Below are positions 43,755-54,617 of a stretch of 64,000 nt of DNA, piece after piece; the first letter of the stretch is position 1, and each line of letters starts with the position of its first letter. The notes below the pieces were generated by a model. That model was not told where the DNA came from and searched no databases. It worked only from the letters and a program-made list of their open reading frames with translations. The DNA is from Methanohalophilus halophilus (GTDB lineage Archaea > Halobacteriota > Methanosarcinia > Methanosarcinales > Methanosarcinaceae), in NCBI RefSeq assembly GCF_001889405.1, contig NZ_CP017921.1, positions 1,626,057 to 1,690,056 on the forward strand, written 5' to 3'. The position numbers and the translations under genes are program-made.

Positions 43755-46484
43755 TTACTCGACCCTTTTCCTTTTCATTAACAGGGAATTTGTCATCACA
43801 GAGACCGAACTCAGGGCCATGAATGCTGCCGCCATCGCCGGTGTTATTAGTGTTTGTCCAAATACCGGGAATAGCACACCTGCAGCTATTGGTATACCAA
43901 GTGTATTGTAACCAAATGCCCAGAAAAGGTTTTGTTTGATCTTTTTCATTGTCAGTTTACTTAAATTCAGGGCCTTTAAAATATCCTTCACGTCATTTTT
44001 GATAAGAACAATATCCGCAGACTCAATGGCGACATCCACTCCTGCACCCATGGCAATTCCAACATCAGCCTGTGAAAGGGCCGGTGCATCATTGATGCCA
44101 TCCCCAACCATTGCTACTCTTTTGCCCTGGCTTTGCAGTTTTTCAACTTCTGCTGCCTTTTCACCGGGCAATACTTCTGCAAAGACCGTATCAATTCCTG
44201 CCTGCCTTGCAATTGAATGTGCAGTTTTGCTGTTATCACCTGTTATCATGGCAACTTCAAGTCCATATTTCTGCAGTCGGGATATTACTGATGGTGCCTC
44301 CTCTTTCAATACATCGGCAACAGCCAGGACACCGGCAATTGTACCATCAATGGCGATCAGTATTGCTGTTTTTCCTTCATCTTCAAAATTATCCGAATAT
44401 TTGACTACTTCACCTGGATCAATTGCTTTTTCTTCCATGAGACGTTTGGTGCCGATAATCACAGAGTGATCATCCCATTCTCCTGCAACTCCTTTGCCGG
44501 ATAATGATTCAAAACCGGATATATTTTTTAGCTGGAGTTTTCTGGATTTTGCTCCCTCCACTATCGCTTCAGCAAGCGGATGCTCGGAAAGTTTTTCAAC
44601 TGAAGCTGCTGCCTGGAGCAGATAGTTTTCTTCATAATTGCCTGTTGTTGCAACATCTGTAAGGAAGGGTTTACCAATTGTCAGAGTACCGGTTTTATCA
44701 AACACAATTGTATCTACTTTGGGAGTAGTTTCCAGACTTTCCCCGTCACGGATGAGGATTCCATTTTCAGCACCCATCCCGGTACCTACAATTATGGCAA
44801 CAGGTGTGGCAAGGCCCAAGGCGCAGGGACACGAGATTACAAGTACCGTGATGGCAATCAGCAGTGCGAAGAGAAACGGGCTGGCAACACCTGTGAGTTC
44901 AGCAACATTAAATGCTGCGTAGCCTGTGAAGAACCAGAAGAAAAATGCTAACAGTGCAATGGACATCACAATGACAATAAAATATCCTGCTACAATGTCA
45001 GCAAGGCGCTGAATGGGTGCCTTTGATGTCTGGGCCCTTTCTACCAGTTTTATGATCTGTGACAGGGCAGTATCAGCACCAACCTTTGTAGCTTTGAACC
45101 TGAATGATCCCGTCTTATTGATCGTTGCACCGATCACTGTATCTCCTGTGTTTTTTTCAACAGGGATGCTTTCGCCTGTGATCATTGATTCATCAACAGC
45201 AGAATTACCTTCTATGACTTCACCGTCAACCGGTATTTTTTCTCCCGGTTTTATCACTACGGTGTCACCCGGTTTTACTTCTTCGACAGGAATGTCTTTT
45301 TCTTCACCATCCTCTATTACCCGGGCAGTTTTTGCCTGCAGCCCCATAAGTTTACGTATCGCTTCTGATGTCTTACCCCTGCTTTTGGCTTCTAAATAAC
45401 GTCCAAAAAGGATGAATGTAATAAGCATGGCAGCCGAATCGAAGTATGTGTGTTCATATCCCGCACCCAGGTTCAGGAAGGCTGCTGCAGTACTTGCAAT
45501 ATAAGCGGCTCCGGTACCCGAGGCCACCAGTAAGTTCATGTCGGCAGACCCGTGCTGTAATCCCCTAAAGGCTCCGGTGAAAAACTGTCTGCCGGGGAAA
45601 ATTAAAGTGAGGGTTGCCAGGACGAATTGAACAATATTGTTGGCGAGAATATCAGGCACATAAGGGTCAATCCTCAACAGTCCCTGCATGGCACCGAGGG
45701 TAAGAGGCAATGTCAAAGCAAAGGCTATCAAAACGTTTTTTTGTTGCTCAAGTCTTTCCTGTTCTTGTTTGTCTTTCAAATTATTTTGTGTATCTTCCGG
45801 TATTGAAGCACCGTAACCCGCTTTTTCTATGGCTTTGATAAGACCTTCCTGATTGATTATGGAACGATCGAAAATGACATCCACTTTTTCCAGGGATAGG
45901 TTTACATTTGCTTCAAATACCCCGGGTTGATTTTTGAGCGCCATTTCTACATTGGATACACAGGAGGTGCAGCTCATCCCGGTAATATCCAGAGTCAGAC
46001 GGTCACTGCGAATTCCGTAACCAAGGGACTCGATCCGGTCACGTATATCATTTAAATCCAACTTATTAGCATCATATGTTATAGAGGCTTTTTCCAATGC
46101 AAAGTTGACAGAGACTTCCTCCACTCCATCTACTTTTGCAAGGCCTGTTTCAATACGCTTTGCACAGGCAGTGCAGGACATACCAGAAATATTCAATATC
46201 AGGGTCCTTTCAGTACCCCGGCTTGATATTTCTTCAATGTTTACAGGACAGGTTTCTTCACATGCATTCTCTTCCTGGCCTTCAACAGAATACCCTGCCT
46301 GGCTGATAGTCTCCTTCATGGTTTCAACACTGGTGGATGAAGGATCATAATTCACCGTGGCAATACCACTGTCAAGGTCTACCTCTACAGATTTCACTCC
46401 TTCAAGGCTTTCAAGTGCATCGTGAACACTTTTTGTGCAGTGTCCGCAACTCATACCGCTTACATGTAAAAGAATCTCGGTCAT
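43755..46484 (-). CDS. copA: Copper-exporting P1B-type ATPase CopA
   Basis: A heavy-metal ATPase of 909 residues. Three N-terminal HMA domains carry [17 protein letters not shown] and [10 protein letters not shown]. Eight membrane segments follow, including the [10 protein letters not shown] metal-binding helix. The actuator has TGES and the catalytic core DKTGTLT, with HP in SEHPLAE and [13 protein letters not shown] plus this core fits Cu(I) export. The ATG at 46484 begins directly with [16 protein letters not shown]; a longer start at 46511 would overlap copZ by 20 bases. Three HMA domains is more than the usual one or two. Confidence 0.95.
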   Translation of the reverse strand: MTEILLHVSGMSCGHCTKSVHDALESLEGVKSVEVDLDSGIATVNYDPSSTSVETMKETISQAGYSVEGQEENACEETCPVNIEEISSRGTERTLILNISGMSCTACAKRIETGLAKVDGVEEVSVNFALEKASITYDANKLDLNDIRDRIESLGYGIRSDRLTLDITGMSCTSCVSNVEMALKNQPGVFEANVNLSLEKVDVIFDRSIINQEGLIKAIEKAGYGASIPEDTQNNLKDKQEQERLEQQKNVLIAFALTLPLTLGAMQGLLRIDPYVPDILANNIVQFVLATLTLIFPGRQFFTGAFRGLQHGSADMNLLVASGTGAAYIASTAAAFLNLGAGYEHTYFDSAAMLITFILFGRYLEAKSRGKTSEAIRKLMGLQAKTARVIEDGEEKDIPVEEVKPGDTVVIKPGEKIPVDGEVIEGNSAVDESMITGESIPVEKNTGDTVIGATINKTGSFRFKATKVGADTALSQIIKLVERAQTSKAPIQRLADIVAGYFIVIVMSIALLAFFFWFFTGYAAFNVAELTGVASPFLFALLIAITVLVISCPCALGLATPVAIIVGTGMGAENGILIRDGESLETTPKVDTIVFDKTGTLTIGKPFLTDVATTGNYEENYLLQAAASVEKLSEHPLAEAIVEGAKSRKLQLKNISGFESLSGKGVAGEWDDHSVIIGTKRLMEEKAIDPGEVVKYSDNFEDEGKTAILIAIDGTIAGVLAVADVLKEEAPSVISRLQKYGLEVAMITGDNSKTAHSIARQAGIDTVFAEVLPGEKAAEVEKLQSQGKRVAMVGDGINDAPALSQADVGIAMGAGVDVAIESADIVLIKNDVKDILKALNLSKLTMKKIKQNLFWAFGYNTLGIPIAAGVLFPVFGQTLITPAMAAAFMALSSVSVMTNSLLMKRKRVE

Positions 46485-46491
46485 GGTTATA

Positions 46492-46692
46492 TTATGCCTC
46501 GTAACCTGCATCCCTGACAGCTTTTTTCAGGCTTTCTATATTTATGTCAGGTTCATATTCCACATGGACTTCACCTTTCTCGAGGTCTACTTCAGCTTTG
46601 GATACAGAGGTAATATTTTGTAATGCCTTCTCAACTGCCATCTTGCAATGGCCACATGCCATTCCTTTTACTTTAATGTCTATCTTTTCCAT
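46492..46692 (-). CDS. copZ: Copper chaperone CopZ-like HMA protein
   Basis: This single-domain 66-residue protein has the metal motif GMACGHC near residue 10 and the ferredoxin-like beta-alpha-beta pattern ([17 protein letters not shown]). It would deliver Cu(I) to the HMA domains of the ATPase encoded 7 bp downstream. It is first of the copper genes and is transcribed divergently from nadA. Confidence 0.92.
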   Translation of the reverse strand: MEKIDIKVKGMACGHCKMAVEKALQNITSVSKAEVDLEKGEVHVEYEPDINIESLKKAVRDAGYEA

Positions 46693-46777
46693 AAAATATC
46701 ACCGGTTTAGGTTATTGTCCAACAATTTAATATATTTGCCTCTCAAATATAGTTAACGCCGTGAATTAGAAATCAAG

Positions 46778-47686
46778 ATGATTTATATGGATCAAATAAT
46801 TGCTAAAATCGAAGAACTGAAGACAAAAATGAATGCTGTTATTCTGGCTCATAATTACCAGCGATGTGAAATACAGCAACTGGCAGATTATACGGGTGAT
46901 TCACTTGGACTGAGCCGTCAGGCAGTGGAACATGACTGTGATGTCATTGTCTTTTGCGGGGTGGATTTCATGGCGGAGAGTGCAGCCATTCTTTCCCCGG
47001 GTAAGCAGGTACTACTGCCTGCAAAGGATGCCCATTGTCCTATGGCAGCAATGGTTGATGTGCCATCACTCAGAAAAGCTAAAGCAAAAAACCCTGATGC
47101 TGCAGTTGTATGTTATGTAAATTCCTCAGCAGCTGTAAAGGCAGAAAGCGATATATGTTGTACTTCCTCAAATGCTGTCAATGTGGTAAATTCCCTTGAA
47201 GAAGATAAAGTAATTTTTGTGCCGGATAAGAACCTGGCACATTATGTCTCCCTTCATACAGAAAAACAAATAATCTTCTGGGAAGGTTATTGTCCGGTTC
47301 ATCACCAGATAATGCCGGAAGAAATCATAATGGCAAAACAGGAGCATCCGGATGCTGAATTCTTGGCTCATCCGGAATGCAGACCTGAAGTTGTTGAGAT
47401 GGCAGATGCCGTACTCAGTACGTCGGGAATTATTGAAAGGGCGGGCAAACCAGGTGTAAACGAATTTATTATCGGGACGGAAAATGGTATTCTTTGCAGG
47501 CTCAAGGAGCAGCATCCTGATAAAACGTTCTATTTTGCATCTCCCTTTGCCTCATGTGCAAACATGAAAATGGTTACACCATCCATTTTGCTGGATTCAA
47601 TGGAAAAAATGCAATATGAAGTGACTGTAGAAGAAAGTATAAGGGAAAAGGCAAAAAAAGCCCTTGACAGGATGCTTGAAATTTAA
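46778..47686 (+). CDS. nadA: Quinolinate synthase NadA
   Basis: The 302-residue enzyme condenses iminoaspartate with dihydroxyacetone phosphate to quinolinate in NAD synthesis. The three [4Fe-4S] cysteines are in [17 protein letters not shown] and SCANMKM. The three-fold repeated fold is visible with AHNYQ near the start. Usual partners nadB and nadC are not in the window. The start may be 46778 or the ATG at 46787. The 3' end overlaps the broken permease remnant by a few bases. Confidence 0.94.
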   Translation: MIYMDQIIAKIEELKTKMNAVILAHNYQRCEIQQLADYTGDSLGLSRQAVEHDCDVIVFCGVDFMAESAAILSPGKQVLLPAKDAHCPMAAMVDVPSLRKAKAKNPDAAVVCYVNSSAAVKAESDICCTSSNAVNVVNSLEEDKVIFVPDKNLAHYVSLHTEKQIIFWEGYCPVHHQIMPEEIIMAKQEHPDAEFLAHPECRPEVVEMADAVLSTSGIIERAGKPGVNEFIIGTENGILCRLKEQHPDKTFYFASPFASCANMKMVTPSILLDSMEKMQYEVTVEESIREKAKKALDRMLEI

Positions 47687-48119
47687 TCTGTATTTTTGTA
47701 CTTAAAGGGCATCAGGCGTTTTTCAAGGGCTGTGAATCCCCCATCTATTATGAGGGCAATCAAAATTGCCGGAATTGTCCTGCAAATATTTTCTCATTGT
47801 TGGAACTGATAGGCCCTTCAAATATCAGCTCTCCAAGCCCGCCACTTCCTATATAAGCTGTCAATATTGCAACACTGTTGACCAGTATGGCAGCAAACTT
47901 GATACCTGCAAAAATGGCAGGATAGGCATTTGGAAGGCGTATATAGCGGTGTATCTGCCATTTGCTCATACCTACTCCCCTTGCATAATCCACAAGTGCC
48001 GGATCTATATTGGAAAGTCCAATGTAGGTATTTTTTATTATCGGTAATAATGCATGTAGCAGGATTGCATCAAGGGCAGAGTTACTGACAGAATTATTAG
48101 AATTTGTTATCATTGACAC
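47683..48119 (-). pseudogene. Broken betaine-type ABC permease (OpuAB/ProW-like)
   Basis: Homology starts abruptly at about LLHALLPIIKNTYIGLSNID, so the N-terminal half of the permease (several membrane segments) is gone. The EAA-like VGMSKWQIHRYIRLPNAYPAIFAGIK motif and GSGGLGELIF follow, then a stop after FAGQFRQF. In the next frame the expected ending IPAILIALIIDGG...LEKRL continues to a TAA at 47683. One base is missing near 47777-47779. Double damage argues for decay rather than sequencing error. No ATPase or substrate-binding gene is nearby. Intact relatives import glycine betaine or proline betaine. Confidence 0.85.
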
Positions 48120-48171
48120 TCATTTCATTTTAGGAAAAGGTTATATGTTACAACTGACCAACGTATTTATT

Positions 48172-48822
48172 ATGTCATTGAAAGCTCTCTTTTTAAACTG
48201 TACACTGAAAAAATCACCTGAAGTATCGAATACAAAAGCCCTTATTGATAAAGCAGTTGAACTGTTTCAGGATTTTGGTGTGGATAGTGAGGTAATACGC
48301 ATTGTAGACCACAATATAGCTTTTGGTGTATCCTCTGATGAAGGAGGAGATGATGAGTGGCCACAGATTCTTGAAAAAATAAAAGCCTGTGATATACTCG
48401 TAATAGGGTCTCCCATATGGTTTGGAGTAAGGTCTGCAGTGGCACAGATGACACTTGAAAGATTGGATGGATCTTATGCAGATGCTGACCCCGAAACAGG
48501 GCAATATCCGCTTTATGGCAAGGTAGCCGGAGTTATTGTGACGGGCAATGAGGATGGTGCACACAATGTTTCTGCAAATACGCTTTTCAATCTGACCCAT
48601 CTTGGCTGTACAATTCCGCCAAATGCTGATTGTTACTGGGTGGGTGATGCAGGTCCGGGTCCAAGTTATATTGATGCAGGAGGAGACAGGCATCTTTACA
48701 CAAACAGGACTGTCAGGTATATGGTAAACAATCTTGCTTATATGGCAAAACTTCTGAGGGACAATCCTATCCCTACAAAACTAAAGGAACTGGATGAAGC
48801 TGCAAAAAAGGTAAGTGACTGA
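48172..48822 (+). CDS. Flavodoxin-like NAD(P)H-dependent FMN reductase
   Basis: The 216-residue protein has the FMN-binding pattern of the flavodoxin/NADPH-dependent FMN reductase family: ALFLNCTLKKSPEVSNT at the start, ILVIGSPIWFGVRSAVAQ and VIVTGNEDGAHNVSANTLF. It would reduce flavin or quinone-like acceptors. A TATA-like GGTTATATG about 30 bp before the ATG at 48172 suggests leaderless or short-leader translation; a longer frame begins at 48145 but overlaps that promoter. Confidence 0.88.
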   Translation: MSLKALFLNCTLKKSPEVSNTKALIDKAVELFQDFGVDSEVIRIVDHNIAFGVSSDEGGDDEWPQILEKIKACDILVIGSPIWFGVRSAVAQMTLERLDGSYADADPETGQYPLYGKVAGVIVTGNEDGAHNVSANTLFNLTHLGCTIPPNADCYWVGDAGPGPSYIDAGGDRHLYTNRTVRYMVNNLAYMAKLLRDNPIPTKLKELDEAAKKVSD

Positions 48823-48855
48823 TCTGAAAATAGAGAATATGTGATGCCGATTGCA

Positions 48856-50088
48856 TCACATTGCACTTTTGCCAATTTGTGCGATAGTTTCATCAATATC
48901 TTTCTGGAGTTCATCCGGGATTCCGGAGATACCTACATCAAGGAAACCACGCACTATCATTCCTACAGCCTCTTCTTCGGAAAGACCACGTGCCATTAGA
49001 TATTCTACCTGATCCCTTGCAATCCTGCCAACCGCCGCTTCGTGTGTCAGTTCAATATCATCCACGTTTGCTTCAAGGATGGGGATTGCTCTCTGTGTTC
49101 CTTTTTTGCTCAGGACAAGTCCGTGGCATTCCAGATGACCCTTTGAATGGACTTCATTTCCTACCATTTCTCCTCTTGCAATAACAGTCCCGCCGGTTGT
49201 GATCGTCCTGGAGACAAGCTCTGCTTTTGTGTTGGGTGCATCAAATATAACACGACTACCAAGATCCAATTCAGAACCGGGATGTGCCACCGCAATGGTA
49301 TTGAACCTGGCAAAGGCTCCCTTGCCGGTAAGGCGGGCTGTCGGATAGCTCTGAATAGATTTTACCGCTTTGAGCGTAATATAATTGTTGATGAAGGTGG
49401 CATCTTCTTCCAGATGAATTACTGTTCTGGGACGTACACCAATTTGTTCTGCCCAATTATGGATCATGGTGAAGTTTAGTGTGCCACCCTTCTTAACATA
49501 CATTTCCGAAATGCCCAGATGCATAGCTTTGTCCACATCGCTGCTTGTGGAGCAGCCGGTAATCACATCCAATCTGGCATTTTCTTCTACTATTACAATA
49601 TTGTGAACTGTCTGAGAGACATCTTTTGAACCCATTAGCAGACAGGTTTGGATGGGTAATTTTGTTTTCACTCCCTTAGGAGCTCTTATAAAATAACCAT
49701 TGGCGTTTTCCAGATAACTGGTCGCAGTGTATTTATCTGCATCCACAGGCACCAGATTCCAGGAATAATCTTTAAGCCAATCATGTTTTTGCATTGCAAA
49801 GTGAAGAGGCATCAATTCAATTTCTTTATCGGAAACTGAAGAATGAGATATGGCATTATCAACCATTACAAGACTGCCACCTCTGCCTTCCCCGCTGGGA
49901 ATAACTCCTACATTGAGAAGAGTTCTCTGGGATTTTTCATCGAGTTCCTTCAGGTTATCAGTATATTTAGTTTCCTTTGGAGCAATCGAATACTCATCCA
50001 GATCAAATTTCTCTCCGTATGCAGCTTCCTTTTGTAGTGCTGCTTCTGCCCTTTTTTTCAGGCTTTCTTCAGTTTGCATGTAATACAC
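48856..50088 (-). CDS. sufB: Fe-S cluster assembly scaffold SufB/SufD
   Basis: The 410-residue protein shows the SufB/SufD core: an N-terminal helical part, then a right-handed beta-helix with TARLTGKGAFARFNTIAVAHPGSELDLGSR, a conserved CHGLVLSKKGTQRAIP region, and the C-terminal GRIARDQVEYLMARGLSEEEAVGMIVRGFL. In methanogens one SufB-like protein pairs with SufC. It binds nascent Fe-S clusters. The start overlaps the end of sufC by 31 bp (M1) or 22 bp (M4), so translation is coupled. Confidence 0.93.
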   Translation of the reverse strand: MYYMQTEESLKKRAEAALQKEAAYGEKFDLDEYSIAPKETKYTDNLKELDEKSQRTLLNVGVIPSGEGRGGSLVMVDNAISHSSVSDKEIELMPLHFAMQKHDWLKDYSWNLVPVDADKYTATSYLENANGYFIRAPKGVKTKLPIQTCLLMGSKDVSQTVHNIVIVEENARLDVITGCSTSSDVDKAMHLGISEMYVKKGGTLNFTMIHNWAEQIGVRPRTVIHLEEDATFINNYITLKAVKSIQSYPTARLTGKGAFARFNTIAVAHPGSELDLGSRVIFDAPNTKAELVSRTITTGGTVIARGEMVGNEVHSKGHLECHGLVLSKKGTQRAIPILEANVDDIELTHEAAVGRIARDQVEYLMARGLSEEEAVGMIVRGFLDVGISGIPDELQKDIDETIAQIGKSAM

Positions 50089-50801
50089 TCCTCATAACCG
50101 TTTTCTTTGATCTCCTGAAGCATTTCCCTTGGATTACCTTCGCACATTATTGTTCCGTTGCAGAGGACATAAGCACGATCTGCTTCTATGTAATCCAGGA
50201 TCTGACCTGTATGTGTAATGATTAAAGCTGACTTGCCATGGCCTTTACGGTCACCAGGGCAGGTTGAATCACCATGAACCAGATTATTTATTGTGCTTCC
50301 AATAATGTCAATGCTCATAAGGTCCACACCGGATTCTGGCTCATCAAACAAATAGATACATGGTCTCTGGGCAGCAAGTTGTAATAATTCGGATCTTTTG
50401 ATTTCTCCACCTGAAAATCCCACATTAATATCTCTTTCCATGAATCGCATCATATCAAGGGATTCTGCCATATGTTCCATTTCCTTATCCCCTGCTATTA
50501 GTTTTAAGAGGTTTTTCAGTTTGACTCCGGTCATGTTCGGAGGGCGCTGGGTCATAATCCCGATTCCTTTTGTTGCCCTTTCATCAATAGACATATGAGT
50601 AATGTCCTCACCTTTGAATAATATCTGCCCACTTACTATCTTGTAACCACTAAATCCCATCAATGTCATCAAAAGAGCAGATTTTCCTGCACCGTTTGGC
50701 CCCAGAATAATATTTGTGTAACCCTTTTCTACTTTGAAGTTGACATCTTTTAGCAGCTCTTTTCCACCAACCTCAACAGTAAGGTCTTTTACTTCTAACA
50801 T
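50058..50801 (-). CDS. sufC: Fe-S assembly ATPase SufC
   Basis: An ABC-type ATPase of 247 residues that drives the SufB scaffold. Walker A is GPNGAGKSAL, the signature is NVGFSGGEIKRSELL, Walker B is CIYLFDEPESGVD, and the switch His is in LIITHTGQIL. The SufC-type IMTQRPPNMTGVKL segment distinguishes it from transporter ATPases. A GGAGG site lies in front of the ATG. Confidence 0.95.
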   Translation of the reverse strand: MLEVKDLTVEVGGKELLKDVNFKVEKGYTNIILGPNGAGKSALLMTLMGFSGYKIVSGQILFKGEDITHMSIDERATKGIGIMTQRPPNMTGVKLKNLLKLIAGDKEMEHMAESLDMMRFMERDINVGFSGGEIKRSELLQLAAQRPCIYLFDEPESGVDLMSIDIIGSTINNLVHGDSTCPGDRKGHGKSALIITHTGQILDYIEADRAYVLCNGTIMCEGNPREMLQEIKENGYEECITCKLKKA

Positions 50802-51020
50802 GTAATCCTCCGCTTATTATTCATAAAAACTATTTCAGCTAGATGATGCTTTAAGTATTTACATCTATCCTGATGCTTAAAAAGTTATTTGTTATGGCTG
50901 AATTAGAAGCTTAAACAGAATACACTGCCCTGTTTCCCAGGATTTTTTCCACACCAGTAGTACTGACGTTTATCAATCCCTTCTCCCTGGTTTACTAATA
51001 AGTATTTATTTTAAAAACTA

Positions 51021-52301
51021 TTAGAAATCCTTTTTTATACTGAAAGTTATCATCTCAATAACCCTGTCATATTTATCCACAAGTTCGGACCGTTTGTTTG
51101 CTCCTATAAAAATATCTGCAAGTTCATAGCTATAACTGTCCTGCAACTCCATTTTTGCTAATTGCTGTCCCTCGTTAACCAGCACTTTAACTATTGTGTC
51201 CGGCATTTCATTCATAACCAACGCAATTTCTTCATCTGACGGAACTGCAACTACTTTACCGGAATCAAATGTCCTGAGCATGAATTTTGCTGCATACCGG
51301 AATTTCCCATTATTGCCCAGAGATTTTGGTTTTTCACCAAGGGCAAGTTGTAGCATGATTTGATGATGTGAAACACCATGGACCTTTTCAAAAAGGTCAG
51401 CATGAGACTGGGATATCCTTGTGTTTATTTCCAGTAGATATACCTGTTTATGGAATGGGTCATAAAAAAATTCGACATTGAAAGCCGAATTATCAAGTCC
51501 AATCGATCTTATGAAACGTTTGCAAACTTTCATCATTTTTTTCTGGACCCATTTTGGTAATGATGAAGGATATTCATAACGTGAGAATGAAGAAAAATGT
51601 TGGTCCCTGACAGAATCCACAACACCATACACCTTTACCTTTCCATTGTACACATAGCCTTCCAGGGTACATTGCCTTCCGTAAAGAGGTGTTTCTGCTA
51701 TACAGCTCTCTTTCATTTGAGTTATATCTGCAGGAAGATTCTGGTTCTGTAAAAGTTGCATAAACGGTTTGTGAATGAAATCAATACCTTCACGTATTTC
51801 TTCTATTATTCCTTCGAATTGTCCGCGGTTTTCTATTTCGAAAGCAAGAAATGAACGGAATGACCTGAAAGGCTTTATCCAGAAAGGAAATGGCATATTT
51901 ATAGAATCAAATATATCTTCAGCAAAAGGATCAAAGGCACTGAATGTGGGTATATGTTTTGAGATTACCTTCTGTTGCTCTAACCGGCTCCAGTATTTGT
52001 GTTCACATTTAAGGACACTTTCAAAACTTGGGCCCGGTAAACCCATTCTTGATGCCAGAATTGGAACCATATCCTGTGCAGGAAAATCGAAATATGTAAT
52101 TACACCGGCTGGTCCACCTTCAACAGCCCTCATTCTACTTTCCGCAAGTGATAATAGTTTATCCACATCAAATTTATCCACATTCCGCATCTCATCAATA
52201 TCAATAGCTGAATGAAATACACACTCTTCGGCAGCCGGCACTTTTTCAAGTTTTTCCAAATTGAAGGAATCCATTCCTACAACAAAAATATTTTTCTTCA
52301 T
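51021..52301 (-). CDS. ATP-grasp domain ligase of unknown substrate
   Basis: The 426-residue protein has the ATP-grasp layout. There is an N-terminal Rossmann-like part (FVVGMDSFNLEKL), a central lysine region (PFPFWIKPFRSFRSF), and the metal-binding acidic residues in NVEFFYDPFHKQVYLLEINTR (E and N of the EINTR motif). Such enzymes join a carboxylate to an amine or thiol through an acyl-phosphate. Substrates are unknown. The gene follows a CocE/NonD hydrolase gene by 9 bp, and a GAGG site overlaps that gene's stop, so the two are expressed together. Confidence 0.85.
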   Translation of the reverse strand: MKKNIFVVGMDSFNLEKLEKVPAAEECVFHSAIDIDEMRNVDKFDVDKLLSLAESRMRAVEGGPAGVITYFDFPAQDMVPILASRMGLPGPSFESVLKCEHKYWSRLEQQKVISKHIPTFSAFDPFAEDIFDSINMPFPFWIKPFRSFRSFLAFEIENRGQFEGIIEEIREGIDFIHKPFMQLLQNQNLPADITQMKESCIAETPLYGRQCTLEGYVYNGKVKVYGVVDSVRDQHFSSFSRYEYPSSLPKWVQKKMMKVCKRFIRSIGLDNSAFNVEFFYDPFHKQVYLLEINTRISQSHADLFEKVHGVSHHQIMLQLALGEKPKSLGNNGKFRYAAKFMLRTFDSGKVVAVPSDEEIALVMNEMPDTIVKVLVNEGQQLAKMELQDSYSYELADIFIGANKRSELVDKYDRVIEMITFSIKKDF

Positions 52302-52310
52302 TTATCTACC

Positions 52311-54314
52311 TCACATCATGTCACGTGGAATCAAATCATCCCAACTTTTGCTAAAAATTCGTGTATCACCCTCATACGCATCAAGGATTGCCCGAATTTG
52401 AAAATGAGTCGGTGTGGATGTAAGTACTGTTCTTGTCAGGGTTTTTATCTTCCAGATACCACGTGCCAGACTTCTTGTACTTTCCACTTCTCCCCTAACA
52501 GTATTGTAATTGTTATTCAGATAAGAATAAACTTCAGTTGTTTCTTTCCCAATTTCCAGATTGATATCATCCAGCCTTAAGAACGCATCATTGTTGATAA
52601 TCTGTTGTTTCACTTCATTTGTTGCAAGATTATGTTGAACTGTCCATTCTCTCTTTGCAGGCTCCAGAAGTGTGGATTTAATTGGTTCTGATAAGACCGG
52701 TTCTCCAATGTATGATAATTTATCATCTTCTTTGTTTTTTGGTCTTACAGGTAATATGAGTTTACCTTTGCTCTTTATGGTCAAAGCTGCAGGCTCAGGA
52801 GCAGGCCACGCAAACGGCCAGTACGAAGTTGAAATAGACAGGCGTATTTTATTGCCTGCGGGGAAATTTTGTGCCACATAATTCATTTTTACGCAAATCC
52901 TGTACGTATTACCAACTTCAAGCACAGCAGGATTTTCATTCCCATCCCTGTGTGCAAGGTTAAGAAGTCCATACGTAACTCTTGTGGAGGTTCCTTCCCG
53001 ACATACGTCATTTAGTCGCAGGGCAATCATAGCTATAGGTTGGTCTGACTCTAATTCGAGTTCTACTTCCGGAGACCCAAGTATTTCAATATCTTCCTCT
53101 AATTCAGGTGTATCAAAAACAAGGGCTCCTCCATCTTCTTCGCTCTGGTCATGAGGAAGGTCAGTTGACTCTGAGTATGAGTACCATTTACCTGCAAAAA
53201 GTCCGACACTTAAGGGACTTCTGATCCTCATATCTTCATTTTTGATTTCATCTTCTTCAAGATGGATCCTACCTTTTGATAAGAAGAATTCTTGATTTTC
53301 AATTTTGGCAGAAGGCCAATTGTTTTCTGCTATCCATCTGCCAGGACAACTTGAGATCAGGGGGGATACACTATCCTGCATCCAAAGGCGTAACATGGGT
53401 TCCTCATCTACTCCATTATCGATCTTTTTAAGCCATCTATCCCACCACCGTGTGGCTTCTCTTAAAAAGTCAATTCCGATTCCCTCTCCCCCAAAATTAG
53501 GATATTTATGACCCCATCCCCCTACAAGGGCTTTGCGTGGGACCTGCAGGTTTTCCATAAGCCTGAATACGGTGTTGGAATATCCATCTGCCCACCCACT
53601 TACTGCAAAAACGGGGCATGAAATCGCTTCATAATTTTCTGCAACTGAAGCATGTTTCCAGTATTCATCCCTTCTCTGGTGCTGAAGCCATTTCTTCAGC
53701 CACAGACCACTTCCTTCCAGTCTGTCCAGCCACATCTCTTTCCATTTATCCCCTACAATAGCAGGGTCTGGTGGAAGAGAGTTATAGGAAAACATTGTTG
53801 AGGCCCATGAAAGGTTGTCCGTTAACATGCAACCTCCCATGTAATGAACATCATCTGCATAACGGTCATCGGATGATGAAACTGTAATTATCGCTTTTAG
53901 ATGGGGTGTATCCTTTGCTGCTATCTGAAGAGCATTGAAACCACCCCAGGAAATACCTATCATTCCTACATTTCCAGTACACCAGGGTTGCGAGGCAATC
54001 CATTCGATGATCTCGACACCATCATTGAGTTCCTGAGGCAGGTATTCATCTTCCAGTACTCCATCTGAATCCCCGCTGCCACGCATGTCTACTCTTATAG
54101 CCGCGTAACCATTTTGGGCAAAATATCTATGTATTTTGGAATCGCGAATCGCTTTGAAATCACGTTTCCTATAAGGAATATATTCAAGAACAGCGGGTAC
54201 AGGTTTTTCCTCCGCATCTTCTGGCAACCATATTTTGGCTGCAAGTTTGCAGCCGTCAGGCATGGTTATCCATTCATTTTCAATTTCTCTGAATGTAGTA
54301 TTACTGTCGTACAC
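52311..54314 (-). CDS. CocE/NonD-family serine hydrolase
   Basis: The 667-residue alpha/beta-hydrolase of the X-Pro dipeptidyl-peptidase S15/CocE class has nucleophile S122 in GISWGGFN and VDMRGSGDSDG upstream. A helical cap lies at about 150-230, and a C-terminal jelly-roll domain (from about 400, with SPLSVGLFAG and GLLNLAHRDG) is of PepX_C type. No signal peptide is visible, so it acts in the cytosol. It may cleave peptides, amides or esters. Coupling to an ATP-grasp ligase suggests that both act on one metabolite, but this is inference. Confidence 0.9.
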   Translation of the reverse strand: MYDSNTTFREIENEWITMPDGCKLAAKIWLPEDAEEKPVPAVLEYIPYRKRDFKAIRDSKIHRYFAQNGYAAIRVDMRGSGDSDGVLEDEYLPQELNDGVEIIEWIASQPWCTGNVGMIGISWGGFNALQIAAKDTPHLKAIITVSSSDDRYADDVHYMGGCMLTDNLSWASTMFSYNSLPPDPAIVGDKWKEMWLDRLEGSGLWLKKWLQHQRRDEYWKHASVAENYEAISCPVFAVSGWADGYSNTVFRLMENLQVPRKALVGGWGHKYPNFGGEGIGIDFLREATRWWDRWLKKIDNGVDEEPMLRLWMQDSVSPLISSCPGRWIAENNWPSAKIENQEFFLSKGRIHLEEDEIKNEDMRIRSPLSVGLFAGKWYSYSESTDLPHDQSEEDGGALVFDTPELEEDIEILGSPEVELELESDQPIAMIALRLNDVCREGTSTRVTYGLLNLAHRDGNENPAVLEVGNTYRICVKMNYVAQNFPAGNKIRLSISTSYWPFAWPAPEPAALTIKSKGKLILPVRPKNKEDDKLSYIGEPVLSEPIKSTLLEPAKREWTVQHNLATNEVKQQIINNDAFLRLDDINLEIGKETTEVYSYLNNNYNTVRGEVESTRSLARGIWKIKTLTRTVLTSTPTHFQIRAILDAYEGDTRIFSKSWDDLIPRDMM

Positions 54315-54617
54315 CTTTTCTCTCCTCTTGATGTATAGTTGGCTAGCTTCCGGGATAACTCAATAAAAAAAGCTTTGCAGGATTATTTCCCCAGGCAGAA
54401 ATGCATCATAGAAATTAGTTATACCTGCGGTTGACCAGAATGAAATAAATTTGCCCCCCTCAAATAATTTAACCTCATAACTTCATTGTGCATTTCTTTT
54501 TAATAGTTATTAAAAGTATCGCAGTTTGTTCACCTATGGATTTTTAGTACCTACAGGAACACATAATACTTTCCGGAATCATATAACCAACTAATTGAAA
54601 ATAGTAGTGGGGTTACA
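54315..54617. promoter_or_regulatory. Divergent intergenic region CocE / ppsA
   Basis: About 300 bp without a gene. AT-rich stretches near 54500-54515 (TTTTTAATAGTTATT) could be the ppsA promoter. A GAGAGG ribosome site for the CocE gene lies just past its start. Nothing else is recognised. Confidence 0.4.
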
